DNA of 64,000 nucleotides from an uncultured Clostridia bacterium (GTDB lineage Bacteria; Bacillota; Clostridia; TANB77; CAG-508): contig CAKPIA010000001.1 of assembly GCA_934162205.1 (NCBI GenBank), positions 192,163-256,162 on the forward strand, in the 5' to 3' direction. Each line of letters begins with the position of its first letter. Position 1 is the first letter of the stretch. Shown here in pieces: positions 9,573 to 18,174 of the stretch. The notes beneath the pieces are model-generated. The model made no database searches, was not told where the DNA came from, and was given only the letters and a program-made list of their open reading frames with translations. Made by a program: the position numbers and the translations under genes.

Positions 9573-10490
9573 TTATATGTTTTTTTCTATTAATGGAAGT
9601 AATTGTTTCTTTCTTGAAACAACTCCTTCTAAAAATGCTCTATTATTTTCTAAAGTTTTTCCAAATGCTTTTTCAGCAACATCTGCTTTATTACCTAAAC
9701 TTATAATTTCTGAATTACTATTTAATATATCTGTAATTGCTAAAACAAATAAATCTAATCCTTTTTTGTTTATTTCATTATTTATAGCTTCTTCTAATTC
9801 ATTTTGTCTTTTTAATACATCAGGAATGCTTACTGTGTTTACTTGTGCAATTACAAATTTGCTTCCATTGCTTTCTAGATTTTTAGCATCTAAATTAACT
9901 AATTCTTCTGCTGAAAAATCATCTAAATTAGTACCAGCTTTTAACATTTCTAAACCATATTCTTCAACATTTACATTTGCAATTTTAGCTAATTCTTTTC
10001 CTATTTTTACATCTTCATCTGTACATGTTGGTGATTTAAATAATAATGTATCTGATACTATTGCACTTAACATTAATCCTGCCATTTTTGATGTAATTTC
10101 TACTTTATTCATCATACAAATTTTATATAATATTGTTGCAGTACATCCAACTGGTTCTGCTAAATAATATAATGGTTCTGAAGTTTTTAATTCTATTCTA
10201 TGATGATCTACTACTTTCTCTATTTTTGCTTTTTCTATTCCGTCAGCACTTTGAGCAGCTTCATTATGATCTACTAATATAACTCTTTGTCCTTCTTCTA
10301 CGCTTTCTATTATTTTTGGCTCTTTTACATTAAAATAGTTTAATGCATATTCTGTTTCTTTGTTTATCTTTCCTAATTTTACAGCTTCTGCATTTCCATT
10401 CATTTTATTTTCTATTTCTGCCATAACAATACTAGAACATATTGTGTCTGTATCTGGATTTTTATGTCCGAAAACTAATACTTTTTCCAT
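9573..10490 (-). CDS. ppaC: Manganese-dependent inorganic pyrophosphatase (family II)
   Basis: 305 residues of the DHH phosphoesterase superfamily; hydrolyses pyrophosphate to drive biosynthesis. Metal-binding motifs are present: GHKNPDTDTICSSIVMA near the N-terminus, the VDHNE motif, DHHRIE (about 96-101) and the DHHA2 C-terminal domain ending with SRKKQLLP. The ATG at 10488-10490 is favoured because it lies 8 nt after GGAG; the ATG two codons upstream lies only 2 nt after it. It is followed by a strong terminator and preceded by another, so it is probably monocistronic. Confidence 0.95.
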   Translation of the reverse strand: MEKVLVFGHKNPDTDTICSSIVMAEIENKMNGNAEAVKLGKINKETEYALNYFNVKEPKIIESVEEGQRVILVDHNEAAQSADGIEKAKIEKVVDHHRIELKTSEPLYYLAEPVGCTATILYKICMMNKVEITSKMAGLMLSAIVSDTLLFKSPTCTDEDVKIGKELAKIANVNVEEYGLEMLKAGTNLDDFSAEELVNLDAKNLESNGSKFVIAQVNTVSIPDVLKRQNELEEAINNEINKKGLDLFVLAITDILNSNSEIISLGNKADVAEKAFGKTLENNRAFLEGVVSRKKQLLPLIEKNI

Positions 10491-10515
10491 ATTCATTTCT
10501 CCTTTTTTGCTTTAA

Positions 10516-10550
10516 TAAAACTAGAAATTTTCATTTCTAGTTTTTATTTT
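10516..10550 (-). terminator. Intrinsic terminator after hslO
   Basis: AAAACTAGAAA/TTTCTAGTTTT inverted repeat with T-rich tail between hslO and ppaC. Confidence 0.75.
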
Positions 10551-10568
10551 TTTCATATTATATTAAAT

Positions 10569-11474
10569 TTAGACATTATTGTCAATATTTTGAGTTTTTA
10601 TCCCTTCTAATATATTGCTTAACTCGTTTTCTGAAAACTCATATTTTTTATTACAAAAATGACAAACTAATTCTGCTTTTTTGTCTTCTTGTATTATTTT
10701 TTCTAATTCCTCTTTTCCTATTGTTTTTAATGCATCTGCCATATGTTCTTTGTTACAATCACATTCATATTCAGGAACTATGTTTTCTTCTATTACTTTA
10801 ACATTATTATCACCAGTTATTTTTTTTACAATTTCTTCTAATGTTAGTTTTTCATCCAACATTCTAGATATTGCTCCTGCTTTAAATATTGACTGTTCCA
10901 GTTTATATATATCATCTTCTGTTGCATCCGGCATTGCATTTATAATATATCCTCCGCTTGCTTGTACTCCATCTTTATTTACCAATACGCCTAAGGCAAC
11001 AGCTGACTGTCTTTGTTCAGATTTAACAAAATAATTTGCAAAATCTTCAGCTATTTCACCAGAAACTAATGGACTTATAGCCACATATGGTTCTTTTAAT
11101 CCTAAATCTTTAATTACATTAATATATCCACTATGTCCAACAGCTCCACCAACATCTAATTTTCCATCTTCATTTAATGGTATATCAACAACTGGATTTG
11201 CCACATAACCCTTTACTTTAGAAAATTTATTTGTAACTGTAAGCATTGTTCCTAATGGTCCATCACCTTTTAATTGTATTGTTAATTTATCTTTATCTGA
11301 TTTCATTTCTGTTCCCATTATGCAAGACATTGTTAATAATCTTCCAAATGCTGCTGTTGCAACAGGACTTAAATCATGTATTTTTCTTGCTTTTTCAACT
11401 AACTCTGTAGTTGATGCACATATTACTGATATTCTTTCATCATATGCTAAAAATTTTAATATTTTATCTGACAT
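10569..11474 (-). CDS. hslO: Hsp33 redox-regulated chaperone
   Basis: 301 residues from the ATG at 11472-11474, preceded by AAAGGAGG. Hsp33 is a cytoplasmic holdase activated by oxidative unfolding. The C-terminal zinc centre is intact: C-x-C (ECDCNKEH) followed by C-x2-C (CHFCNKKYEF). The N-terminal core contains the GGAVGHSGYINVIKDLG and ASGGYIINAMP segments typical of the family. It is divergent from the phosphatase gene at 11587, with its own promoter, and is followed by a terminator. Confidence 0.94.
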   Translation of the reverse strand: MSDKILKFLAYDERISVICASTTELVEKARKIHDLSPVATAAFGRLLTMSCIMGTEMKSDKDKLTIQLKGDGPLGTMLTVTNKFSKVKGYVANPVVDIPLNEDGKLDVGGAVGHSGYINVIKDLGLKEPYVAISPLVSGEIAEDFANYFVKSEQRQSAVALGVLVNKDGVQASGGYIINAMPDATEDDIYKLEQSIFKAGAISRMLDEKLTLEEIVKKITGDNNVKVIEENIVPEYECDCNKEHMADALKTIGKEELEKIIQEDKKAELVCHFCNKKYEFSENELSNILEGIKTQNIDNNV

Positions 11475-11499
11475 TACATCTCCTCCTTTTGACCTAAAT

Positions 11500-11528
11500 A
11501 TTATATCATTATATATGCTTTTATTCAA
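11500..11528 (-). promoter_or_regulatory. Sigma-A-type promoter for hslO
   Basis: Leftward TTGAAT (11528-11523), 17-nt spacer, TATAAT (11505-11500), directly before the AAAGGAGG of hslO. Confidence 0.65.
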
Positions 11529-11535
11529 CAATTAC

Positions 11536-11564
11536 TTTCAAGTTATAAAATAATATGATATAAT
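11536..11564 (+). promoter_or_regulatory. Likely promoter for the histidine phosphatase gene
   Basis: TTTCAA (11536-11541), 17-nt spacer, TATAAT (11559-11564), 22 nt before the ATG; it overlaps nothing coding and is divergent to the hslO promoter. Confidence 0.5.
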
Positions 11565-11586
11565 TTTAAAGTATAGGAGAATTTTT

Positions 11587-12162
11587 ATGAATATTATTTT
11601 AGTAAGACATGGCCAAACAGATTGGAATTTAAAAAATAAATTGCAGGGTTCTACAAATATAGATTTAAATGAGACTGGTGTATTACAAGCAAAACAAACT
11701 GCTAAAAATTTAGCTAATAAAAATATAGATGTAATTTACTCTTCACCACTTAATAGAACCTTAGCAACTACAAATGAAATAAATAAAAATAGAAACATAA
11801 AAGTAATTAAAGATGATAGATTAATAGAAAGAGGTTTCGGTAATCTCGAAGGACTTGAAGGAAAAAATGTAAATTTCAAAAAATATTGGGATTTTTCATT
11901 AAATGCTTGTGATGAAAATATAGAATCTATATCTACATTTTTTTATAGAATTTACAATTTTTTAAATGATATTTTTATAAAATATAAAGATACACCAAAA
12001 ACAATTTTACTAGTAACACATAATGGTGTTAATCTAGCAATATCTTCAATTTTAGAAGGAACTAAAGAAAACATATTCGAATATAATTTAAAAACTTGTG
12101 ATTATAAATTATTTGAAAATCTAACTATATTACCAAAATTGGAGGATATATGGAAAATATAA
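11587..12162 (+). CDS. Histidine phosphatase (phosphoglycerate mutase-like)
   Basis: 191 residues. The catalytic RHG motif is in ILVRHGQTDWNLKNKLQG, and the second histidine is in LLVTHNGVNLAISSI; the acid/base Glu is likely in LIERGFGNLEG. It belongs to the branch that includes PhoE-like phosphatases and cobalamin CobC. No cobalamin genes are nearby, so a broad-specificity phosphatase is more likely. The 3' end overlaps the glycosyltransferase gene by 13 nt and contains its ribosome binding site (GGAGG), indicating translational coupling. Confidence 0.8.
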   Translation: MNIILVRHGQTDWNLKNKLQGSTNIDLNETGVLQAKQTAKNLANKNIDVIYSSPLNRTLATTNEINKNRNIKVIKDDRLIERGFGNLEGLEGKNVNFKKYWDFSLNACDENIESISTFFYRIYNFLNDIFIKYKDTPKTILLVTHNGVNLAISSILEGTKENIFEYNLKTCDYKLFENLTILPKLEDIWKI

Positions 12163-12953
12163 AATTTAGTATAATAATTCCTGCATATAATTGTGAAAAT
12201 TATATCTCAAAATGTTTAGAAAGTATATTTAATCAATCATATAAAAATTTTGAAATAATTGTTGTTGATGATTGTTCAACTGATAACACTCTTGAAATTT
12301 TAAAAAAATATGAAAATATAAAATTATTATCAACTCCTGTTAATTCACGCCAGGGAACCGCAAGAAATATAGGATTAGATGTTTGTACAGGAGATTATAT
12401 TTTATTTGTTGATTCTGACGATTCTTTATATGATAATACTGTTTTAGACAAAATAGCTAATTTAATAAATACACAAAATATGCCTGACATAGTTTATTTA
12501 GGAATTAAAATGTATGGAAAAAGAGATTTATTACTTATTCCAGATGAAAAAAATTGTACAAAAGAATATAGGCTTTCAGAAAATCCTTTTATTAATGTTA
12601 TATCTATTGCATGGAAAAATACATTAATTCAAGAAAATCACATTAGATTTCCTGAAAAAATAAAATATGAAGATGTTTATTTTGCTTTTTTAGGAATTGA
12701 AAAAGCAAAAACATATGCATATGGAGATTTTATATATTACAAGTATAATAATAGAGAATCTTCAACAACTACTGCATATTCTATAAGCCAAGCAGAAGAT
12801 ACAATCAAATTAATTTCAAAATTATTTGAATTATACCAAATTATAGACAAAGAAAATATACCTTATCTATCAAAAAGAATACAACAACAAACTGATAGAG
12901 CTCATATAAGATTAAATAGAGCTATAGAACAAGAGTTGAAAAAATATAATTAA
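12150..12953 (+). CDS. Family 2 glycosyltransferase
   Basis: 267 residues with a GT-A fold start: FSIIIPAYNCENYISKCLES, IIVVDDCSTDNT and the DxD-like DYILFVDSDDSLYD. The second half is short and has no clear membrane helices, so it probably acts as a soluble enzyme in wall or surface glycan synthesis. The ATG has GGAGG six nucleotides upstream, inside the previous gene. The acceptor cannot be predicted. It ends before a bidirectional terminator. Confidence 0.85.
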   Translation: MENIKFSIIIPAYNCENYISKCLESIFNQSYKNFEIIVVDDCSTDNTLEILKKYENIKLLSTPVNSRQGTARNIGLDVCTGDYILFVDSDDSLYDNTVLDKIANLINTQNMPDIVYLGIKMYGKRDLLLIPDEKNCTKEYRLSENPFINVISIAWKNTLIQENHIRFPEKIKYEDVYFAFLGIEKAKTYAYGDFIYYKYNNRESSTTTAYSISQAEDTIKLISKLFELYQIIDKENIPYLSKRIQQQTDRAHIRLNRAIEQELKKYN

Positions 12954-13001
12954 AAATTTAACCTTTTAAACTTTTTTCTACTCTTATATTTAAGATTCCA
13001 A

Positions 13002-13046
13002 AAAAAGATTTTAAGCATATAAAAAATATATGCCTAAAATCTTTTT
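13002..13046. terminator. Bidirectional intrinsic terminator
   Basis: AAAAAGATTTTAAGCATAT and its near-perfect inverted copy (13027-13045) separated by a short A-rich loop, between two convergent glycosyltransferase genes; the left-going gene's stop codon is in the right arm. Confidence 0.8.
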
Positions 13047-14739
13047 AATAATTTGCTCTTTTTAGTATTGCAATCATTACTTCTTTTGCCATTTTATTTA
13101 ATGCTTGTAATTGTTGTGATACATTTTTTACTTTTCCAATATGTACCTCTTGAACTTTTGCTCCCAAATTTATTACATCAAGCAAAATTCCAATATCAAC
13201 TCCATAGTCTTTTTCGAACTCAATTTGTAAAAATAATTCTTTTCTTCCTGCAATCATTCCACTTAATGGTTGTGAAAATTTATACATATCTGGAAATAAT
13301 ATATCCATCATTGGCTTAGCAACAAGTTCTGTTACTCTTCCACCTTTTCTATCAAACATAGATTTAACAAACTCTGCATTTTTAGTCATTATTGGTGTTA
13401 CTAATTTTGTAACTAAATCTTTTGAATAATTACTTATATCTGCATCTAAATATACTATAATGTCATTTTCAGCATACTTTAAGCCTTCTTCCATTGCATA
13501 ACCTTTTCCTTGTTCTTTACAAAATACAACTTCTGCTCCTGCATTTTTTGCATATTTAGCAGTATAGTCTGTTGAATTATTATCTACTACTATTATTTGA
13601 TTAACAAATAAATTCTTTTGTACTAATCTTATAACTTTTTGAACTGTTTTTTCTTCGTTTCTTGCTGGAATTATTACTGTTACTTTTTCTTCTGGATCAG
13701 CATCATTTATTAATATTTCATCTAATTTTTTAAATTGGTTATTAGACTCTTTTATAATATTTTCATTTATTGTTACTTTCTCAAAATCTTCTAATTTAAT
13801 AAAATCAATATCTTCAATTTTATCAATCTCAAAAAATTTATTAACTAAACTTAAATCATTTATAACATTAGTTGTCTTTGAACTATATGATAATACGCAC
13901 ATTTTTTGTTCAAAAATATAAGATAGTACCATTGAATGAAATCTAGAACAAATCATATATTCTACTTGACTATATTTTCTTAAAAATCCTTTTAAATCTC
14001 CATTATATACTATTGATTCTACTTGTTCTTTATTTTTTACATTTCTTAATATAGTAGCATTTGTTTCGCTATCTCCTTCATATTCACAAAACGAAAATAA
14101 TTTAACTTTATAATTCATTTCTGTAAAATAATCAATAGTCTTTGTTAAAACTTCATTATATTTTTCTTTATATTTTTCTAAATCTTTCCTAAATTTAAAA
14201 TTAATTGTTGATATTCCTATTGTATTTTTTTTCTTTTCTGATTTCTCTAATTTCGCAGAAAATACAGCATCTGGTGCATATCTAACATTTTCACATTCTT
14301 TAAATAATTCATAAGATTTTTTATCTCTTAAGCATACATCTGTTACTTCATAAAATATATTTTTTACTGTGTTTTTATAACTTTCTGTCTCATATGGTCC
14401 AAAATTTGAACTAATATAATAAAATGGAATACATAGTTCTCTACATTTAACAGCTAATTTATCTAATTTTTCAACTCTTTCAATCCCACCAGCATGTTCC
14501 ATAAAGATTGAACCACCAATATAAACAAAAGCATCAAATTCAGTTATATCAAGTTTTAATAATTCATCCAAATTATAATCTAAAAAATGTAAGTTTTCAT
14601 TATCTTGATATATTGTAGATTCTGTTTTTACTGCTCGTGAATAAAATTGCACCTTGGGATATCTTTTCAATACTGTATCTATAAATAAATCATCACCTAA
14701 ATTCATTTTTGAATATGCTAATATATATACTTTTTTCAT
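13045..14739 (-). CDS. Polysaccharide pyruvyltransferase / family 2 glycosyltransferase fusion
   Basis: 564 residues containing two enzymes. Residues 1 to about 340 resemble the polysaccharide pyruvyl transferase family (CsaB/WcaK type): MKKVYILAYSKMNLGDDLFI at the N-terminus, FDAFVYIGGSIFMEH, and EYMICSRFHSMVLSYIFEQK near 255-275. Residues from about 350 form a GT2 domain: VTVIIPARNEEKTVQKVIRL, IIVVDNNSTDYTAKYA, QGKGYAMEEGLKYA and IIVYLDADISNY; this half resembles glucosyl-3-phosphoglycerate synthase-like GT2 enzymes. No signal or membrane segment is visible. It could decorate secondary cell-wall polymers with ketal pyruvate. The join is in one frame without any break. Confidence 0.8.
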   Translation of the reverse strand: MKKVYILAYSKMNLGDDLFIDTVLKRYPKVQFYSRAVKTESTIYQDNENLHFLDYNLDELLKLDITEFDAFVYIGGSIFMEHAGGIERVEKLDKLAVKCRELCIPFYYISSNFGPYETESYKNTVKNIFYEVTDVCLRDKKSYELFKECENVRYAPDAVFSAKLEKSEKKKNTIGISTINFKFRKDLEKYKEKYNEVLTKTIDYFTEMNYKVKLFSFCEYEGDSETNATILRNVKNKEQVESIVYNGDLKGFLRKYSQVEYMICSRFHSMVLSYIFEQKMCVLSYSSKTTNVINDLSLVNKFFEIDKIEDIDFIKLEDFEKVTINENIIKESNNQFKKLDEILINDADPEEKVTVIIPARNEEKTVQKVIRLVQKNLFVNQIIVVDNNSTDYTAKYAKNAGAEVVFCKEQGKGYAMEEGLKYAENDIIVYLDADISNYSKDLVTKLVTPIMTKNAEFVKSMFDRKGGRVTELVAKPMMDILFPDMYKFSQPLSGMIAGRKELFLQIEFEKDYGVDIGILLDVINLGAKVQEVHIGKVKNVSQQLQALNKMAKEVMIAILKRANY

Positions 14740-14849
14740 TTTTTACCTCTTATATTTTTATTTTAAATATCTTTATAATTATATCATATATATAATTCAT
14801 TGTATACGGCTATAATAACTATATTTTGAGTTTTATAACACATATATAC

Positions 14850-14884
14850 AAATAGAGAGAACACTTCAAGTCCTCTCTATTTAT
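14850..14884 (-). terminator. Intrinsic terminator after the tagO-like gene
   Basis: AAATAGAGAG/CTCTCTATTT inverted repeat whose 5' arm overlaps the gene's TAG stop codon, followed by a T-rich stretch. Confidence 0.8.
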
Positions 14885-16118
14885 GTATTTCAAACATTTC
14901 TTTTCCTTCTCCGCAAACTGGGCATACCCAATCATTTGGTAAATTTGAAAATTCAGTACCTGGTTTTATCCCAGCTTTTTCATTACCAAATTTAGGATTA
15001 TAAATATATTTACATGATATACATTCCATCATAATTCCTTTTTGTGCAATCTCCTTTTTAAATAAACTCTTATATCCTAACGCAACAGCTGCTATTATCA
15101 TTAACAAAAAAGATAATGCCTTCCAAATACCACTATCCAGTAATATCACAGCAAACATACCAAATGCAGCACTTATTCCATACAAGATTAACACTGCTTG
15201 TTTCGGAGAAAAACCTTTTTCTACTAATCTATGATGTAAATGTCCTCTATCTGCTTGAAATACTGCTTTAATTGATTTTCCTTTTATTATTCTTCTAACT
15301 ATAGCAAATAATGTATCGAAAATAGGTAATCCTAATGCAATAACTGGTAAAACAATAACTGCTATTGTATAAGTTTTTGCAACCCCTAATATTGAAACAA
15401 CAGCCAATATAAATCCTAAAAAATTTGATCCAGTATCACCTATAAATGTTTTTGCTGGTGCAAAATTATATGGTAAAAATCCAACTAATGCTCCAACCAA
15501 TGCTGTTGTTAATATCACTGCTATCATTGGTGATTCATTTAATGCAAATATAATTAATAAAGATAAACATGAAATAATTGATATTCCTGATGATAATCCA
15601 TCTAGTCCATCTATTAAATTAATTGCATTTGTAACGCCAACAATCCATCCTACAGTTAATATTACAGAAAAAGCATCACTTAAACCTATTTTATATAAAA
15701 ATGGTATATTTAAATGTTCTATTTTTATTCCAAAAGCAACTATAATACAAGCTGCTATTATTTGTCCTATTAATTTTTGAACTGGCTTTAATGTTTTAGT
15801 GTCATCAATAACACCAACTATCGTTATTACTACTATTCCCAAAAACAATCCTAATAATTTATGTCCATATTGTTCACTTGAAAACAATTGGAAAGATCCT
15901 TCGATTGTCATTACTATTATTAAATATGCAACAGATACTAAAAATCCTAAAATTACAGCAGGTCCACCAAATCTAGGCATAGTCTTAGCATGTACTCTTC
16001 TTTCCTCTTTTTCTTCACTTACAGCCCCTATTTTTTTTGCTATCTTTATAGTATATGGTGTAGTCACAAAAGATACAATATATGCTAACAAAAATGCTAT
16101 TGCAATATTCCCCCACAT
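14877..16118 (-). CDS. TagO/WecA-like polyprenyl-phosphate GlcNAc-1-P transferase with C-terminal rubredoxin domain
   Basis: 413 residues. Residues 1 to about 350 are a polytopic MraY/WecA-family transferase (about ten membrane helices) with its acidic motifs: VIDDTKTLKP, NLIDGLDGLSSG, FIGDTGSNFLGF and the HLHHRLVEKGFSP loop. It should start lipid-linked glycan (teichoic acid-type) synthesis. Residues 361-413 form an unmistakable rubredoxin: C366-x2-C369, then C399-P-V-C402-G, with GIKPGTEF and NLPNDW between. The join follows the last helix, placing the iron centre in the cytoplasm. A terminator overlaps the TAG stop, so the fusion is the real gene end. rpiB lies 14 nt upstream in the same direction. 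Confidence 0.88.
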   Translation of the reverse strand: MWGNIAIAFLLAYIVSFVTTPYTIKIAKKIGAVSEEKEERRVHAKTMPRFGGPAVILGFLVSVAYLIIVMTIEGSFQLFSSEQYGHKLLGLFLGIVVITIVGVIDDTKTLKPVQKLIGQIIAACIIVAFGIKIEHLNIPFLYKIGLSDAFSVILTVGWIVGVTNAINLIDGLDGLSSGISIISCLSLLIIFALNESPMIAVILTTALVGALVGFLPYNFAPAKTFIGDTGSNFLGFILAVVSILGVAKTYTIAVIVLPVIALGLPIFDTLFAIVRRIIKGKSIKAVFQADRGHLHHRLVEKGFSPKQAVLILYGISAAFGMFAVILLDSGIWKALSFLLMIIAAVALGYKSLFKKEIAQKGIMMECISCKYIYNPKFGNEKAGIKPGTEFSNLPNDWVCPVCGEGKEMFEIHK

Positions 16119-16131
16119 AGCTTGTCCTCCA

Positions 16132-16578
16132 CTATTTCATATTTTCTTTTTCTATATTTTCTATCATTTGTATTCTTTCACTATGCCTTCCACCCTCAAA
16201 TTCGGTTGCAATCCACATTCTAACTATGCATATTGCTTCACTTGTTGAAACATAATCTGCTCCTAATGCCAAAACATTGCTATCATTATGCATTCTTGCA
16301 AATTTTGCAGTTGTTTCTTCATAACAAGGTGTACATCTTATTCCTTTAAATTTATTTGCAACTATACTCATTCCTAATCCAGATCTACATATTAATATTC
16401 CTTTTTCTGCTTGTTTTTTTTGTATTGAAACAGCAACTTTTTGAGCTATCTCTGGATAATCAACACTTTCTTCAGAATAAGTTCCTATATCATTATATTT
16501 TATACCTTTTTCATCAAAATATTTTTTTATTTCTTCTTTTAATTTATAACCACCATGGTCACTACCAATTACTATCAT
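16132..16578 (-). CDS. rpiB: Ribose-5-phosphate isomerase B
   Basis: 148 residues from the ATG at 16576-16578, which follows AGGAGGTTAC. RpiB interconverts ribose 5-phosphate and ribulose 5-phosphate in the pentose phosphate pathway. The start MIVIGSDHGGYKLKEEIKKY and the catalytic cysteine loop ICRSGLGMSIVANKFKGIR are characteristic, as is the NVLALGADYVS segment. The length is that of the family. It is co-directional with the tagO-like gene and divergent from mscL. Confidence 0.94.
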   Translation of the reverse strand: MIVIGSDHGGYKLKEEIKKYFDEKGIKYNDIGTYSEESVDYPEIAQKVAVSIQKKQAEKGILICRSGLGMSIVANKFKGIRCTPCYEETTAKFARMHNDSNVLALGADYVSTSEAICIVRMWIATEFEGGRHSERIQMIENIEKENMK

Positions 16579-16641
16579 ATGTAACCTCCTAATTTTTCTT
16601 TTACAATATATCACATTTATATATATATTACAACTATTATA

Positions 16642-16670
16642 TTGACTTTTTTTACATAATATTTTATTAT
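16642..16670 (+). promoter_or_regulatory. Sigma-A-type promoter for mscL
   Basis: TTGACT (16642-16647), 17-nt spacer, TATTAT (16665-16670), followed by TTGGAGG and the mscL ATG at 16708. Confidence 0.7.
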
Positions 16671-16707
16671 ACAATTATACAATTCATATAGTATTGGAGG
16701 ATTTAAT

Positions 16708-17229
16708 ATGTTTAAAGAATTTAAGGATTTTACAAATAAAATTAATATTATGAATTTGGCAGTTGGTGTAATTATTGGCGGAGCATTTCAAAAAATAATA
16801 AATTCTTTGGTTTCTGATATTGTAATGCCTTTAATATCTACAGTTATTGGCAAAGTTGACTTTTCAGATTTGGTTTTACATATTGGTAATGCTTCTATTA
16901 AATATGGCAATTTTCTAACAGAAGTCATTAATTTCTTAATTATAGCTTTTTCTGTTTTTCTATTTATTAAATATCTTAATAATTTAGATAAGCAATTAGA
17001 TAAAGTAAAATTTGGAGAATTAGAAAAATTTGCTAAAAAACTAGACAAAAAAGGGAAATTCAGAAATAAAAAGGCAAAAAAAGCTACAGAACCAACTAGC
17101 AAAATATGTCCATTTTGTTATAGTGAAATAAATATAAAAGCAACAAGATGTCCTAATTGCACATCAATATTAGAAGAAGATAAAAAAGAAGAAAACATTG
17201 AAGGTGAACAATTAAAAATAGAAGAATAA
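16708..17229 (+). CDS. mscL: Large-conductance mechanosensitive channel with zinc-ribbon tail
   Basis: 173 residues. The N-terminal amphipathic segment and first helix (NKINIMNLAVGVIIGGAFQK) and the second helix (NFLIIAFSVFLFIKYLN) define MscL, which opens under membrane tension to release osmolytes. After the usual cytoplasmic helix there is an added zinc ribbon, C-P-F-C ... C-P-N-C (ICPFCYSEINIKATRCPNC), then an acidic tail. Zinc-ribbon extensions occur in other Bacillota MscL proteins. The start follows GGAGG and a good promoter. Confidence 0.93.
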   Translation: MFKEFKDFTNKINIMNLAVGVIIGGAFQKIINSLVSDIVMPLISTVIGKVDFSDLVLHIGNASIKYGNFLTEVINFLIIAFSVFLFIKYLNNLDKQLDKVKFGELEKFAKKLDKKGKFRNKKAKKATEPTSKICPFCYSEINIKATRCPNCTSILEEDKKEENIEGEQLKIEE

Positions 17230-17271
17230 CATTATAATTGGGAATATAGAGATATTTTTTCAATTTACCAC

Positions 17272-17300
17272 TTGCCAAACTACTTATTATATGTTATAAT
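17272..17300 (+). promoter_or_regulatory. Sigma-A-type promoter for rpsT
   Basis: TTGCCA (17272-17277), 17-nt spacer, TATAAT (17295-17300), 40 nt upstream of the rpsT ATG. Confidence 0.75.
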
Positions 17301-17340
17301 GTTATGCGTTATAGTTTACTAAAAGGAGGTGCATTAAGAT

Positions 17341-17607
17341 ATGCCAAACATTAAATCAGCTAAAAAAAGAGTTAAAATTATTGAAAAGAAAACATTAAGA
17401 AATAATATGATAAAATCTGGTTACAAATCAGCTGTTAAAAAATTTGAACAAGCTATAGAAGCTGGAAATGTAGAAGAAGCTAAAGTTTTATTCACTGAAG
17501 CTACAAAAAAAATCGATCAAGCTTGTACAAAAGGTATTCTTGTTAAAAATACAGCATCAAGAAAAAAATCAAATTTATCAAAAAAATTAAATGCAGCTAT
17601 TGCTTAA
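17341..17607 (+). CDS. rpsT: 30S ribosomal protein S20
   Basis: 88 residues, very lysine-rich, beginning MPNIKSAKKRVKIIEKK and containing the family's KGILVKNTASRKKSNLSKKL end. It binds 16S rRNA in the body of the small subunit. AAAGGAGGTG precedes the start; an isolated promoter and terminator indicate a monocistronic gene. Confidence 0.97.
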   Translation: MPNIKSAKKRVKIIEKKTLRNNMIKSGYKSAVKKFEQAIEAGNVEEAKVLFTEATKKIDQACTKGILVKNTASRKKSNLSKKLNAAIA

Positions 17608-17644
17608 GCTAAATATAAGTAAAAAATTATGCATAGTTTTTTAT

Positions 17645-17672
17645 TAAATCTCACATACGTGAGATTTTTTTA
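17645..17672 (+). terminator. Intrinsic terminator after rpsT
   Basis: AAATCTCAC/GTGAGATTT stem with a four-nt loop and a T run. Confidence 0.85.
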
Positions 17673-17823
17673 TATTATAAGATATTTTTCGTATTTCTTA
17701 ATTACACACTCAAGAATTTAGATAAGCATAACTCAAAAAGATTTACTGGATACTATTTCCATTGAAATTTATTATATAAAAATGTTACTATTATTATAGT
17801 ATATTAATATTTAGAGGTGTACT

Positions 17824-18075
17824 ATGATAAAAAGTATAATAAAAATATTTAAGAATTTAGATAAATTAACAAATAAGATTATGAATTATGGATTACATAT
17901 TTGTACTGGAATTTGTATTTTTGCAGTTGCTATTTTATTTACATATGAAACAATTTTTTCTTCTCCAGATTTATTTTATATAGGCTTAACATTATTTAAA
18001 TTAGGAACAATTTTTGGAATAGAATTTATTGTTTGCGGAATCGTTGTTGATTCTATAAAAAAACAAATAATATAA
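17824..18075 (+). CDS. Small two-helix membrane protein of unknown function
   Basis: 83 residues with two hydrophobic segments (ICTGICIFAVAILFTYETIF and LTLFKLGTIFGIEFIVCGIV) after a basic amphipathic N-terminus (IKIFKNLDKLTNKIMNYG). The start follows AGAGGTG. A terminator closes it at 18076-18114. I do not recognise the family; small proteins of this shape recur in clostridial genomes near housekeeping genes. No operon partner is visible. Confidence 0.7.
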   Translation: MIKSIIKIFKNLDKLTNKIMNYGLHICTGICIFAVAILFTYETIFSSPDLFYIGLTLFKLGTIFGIEFIVCGIVVDSIKKQII

Positions 18076-18114
18076 TTAAAGCCAAACTTAAATTATATTG
18101 AGTTTGGCTTTAAA
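18076..18114 (+). terminator. Intrinsic terminator
   Basis: TTAAAGCCAAACT/AGTTTGGCTTTAA inverted repeat just after the small membrane protein gene, followed by a T-rich stretch. Confidence 0.8.
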
Positions 18115-18134
18115 TTTCGGTTTATTATATTTTT

Positions 18135-18169
18135 AAGTTGTCAAAAATCTACGTCCCCATTGACAACTT
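18135..18169. repeat. Palindromic intergenic repeat, copy 1
   Basis: AAGTTGTCAA ... TTGACAACTT, a perfect 10-bp inverted repeat around a 15-nt loop containing TCTACGTCCCC. A second copy (32177-32212) shares 28 of 32 aligned positions including the loop, so this is more than a chance terminator. T-rich sequence follows, so it may also terminate transcription. Confidence 0.6.
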
Positions 18170-18174
18170 TTTTA

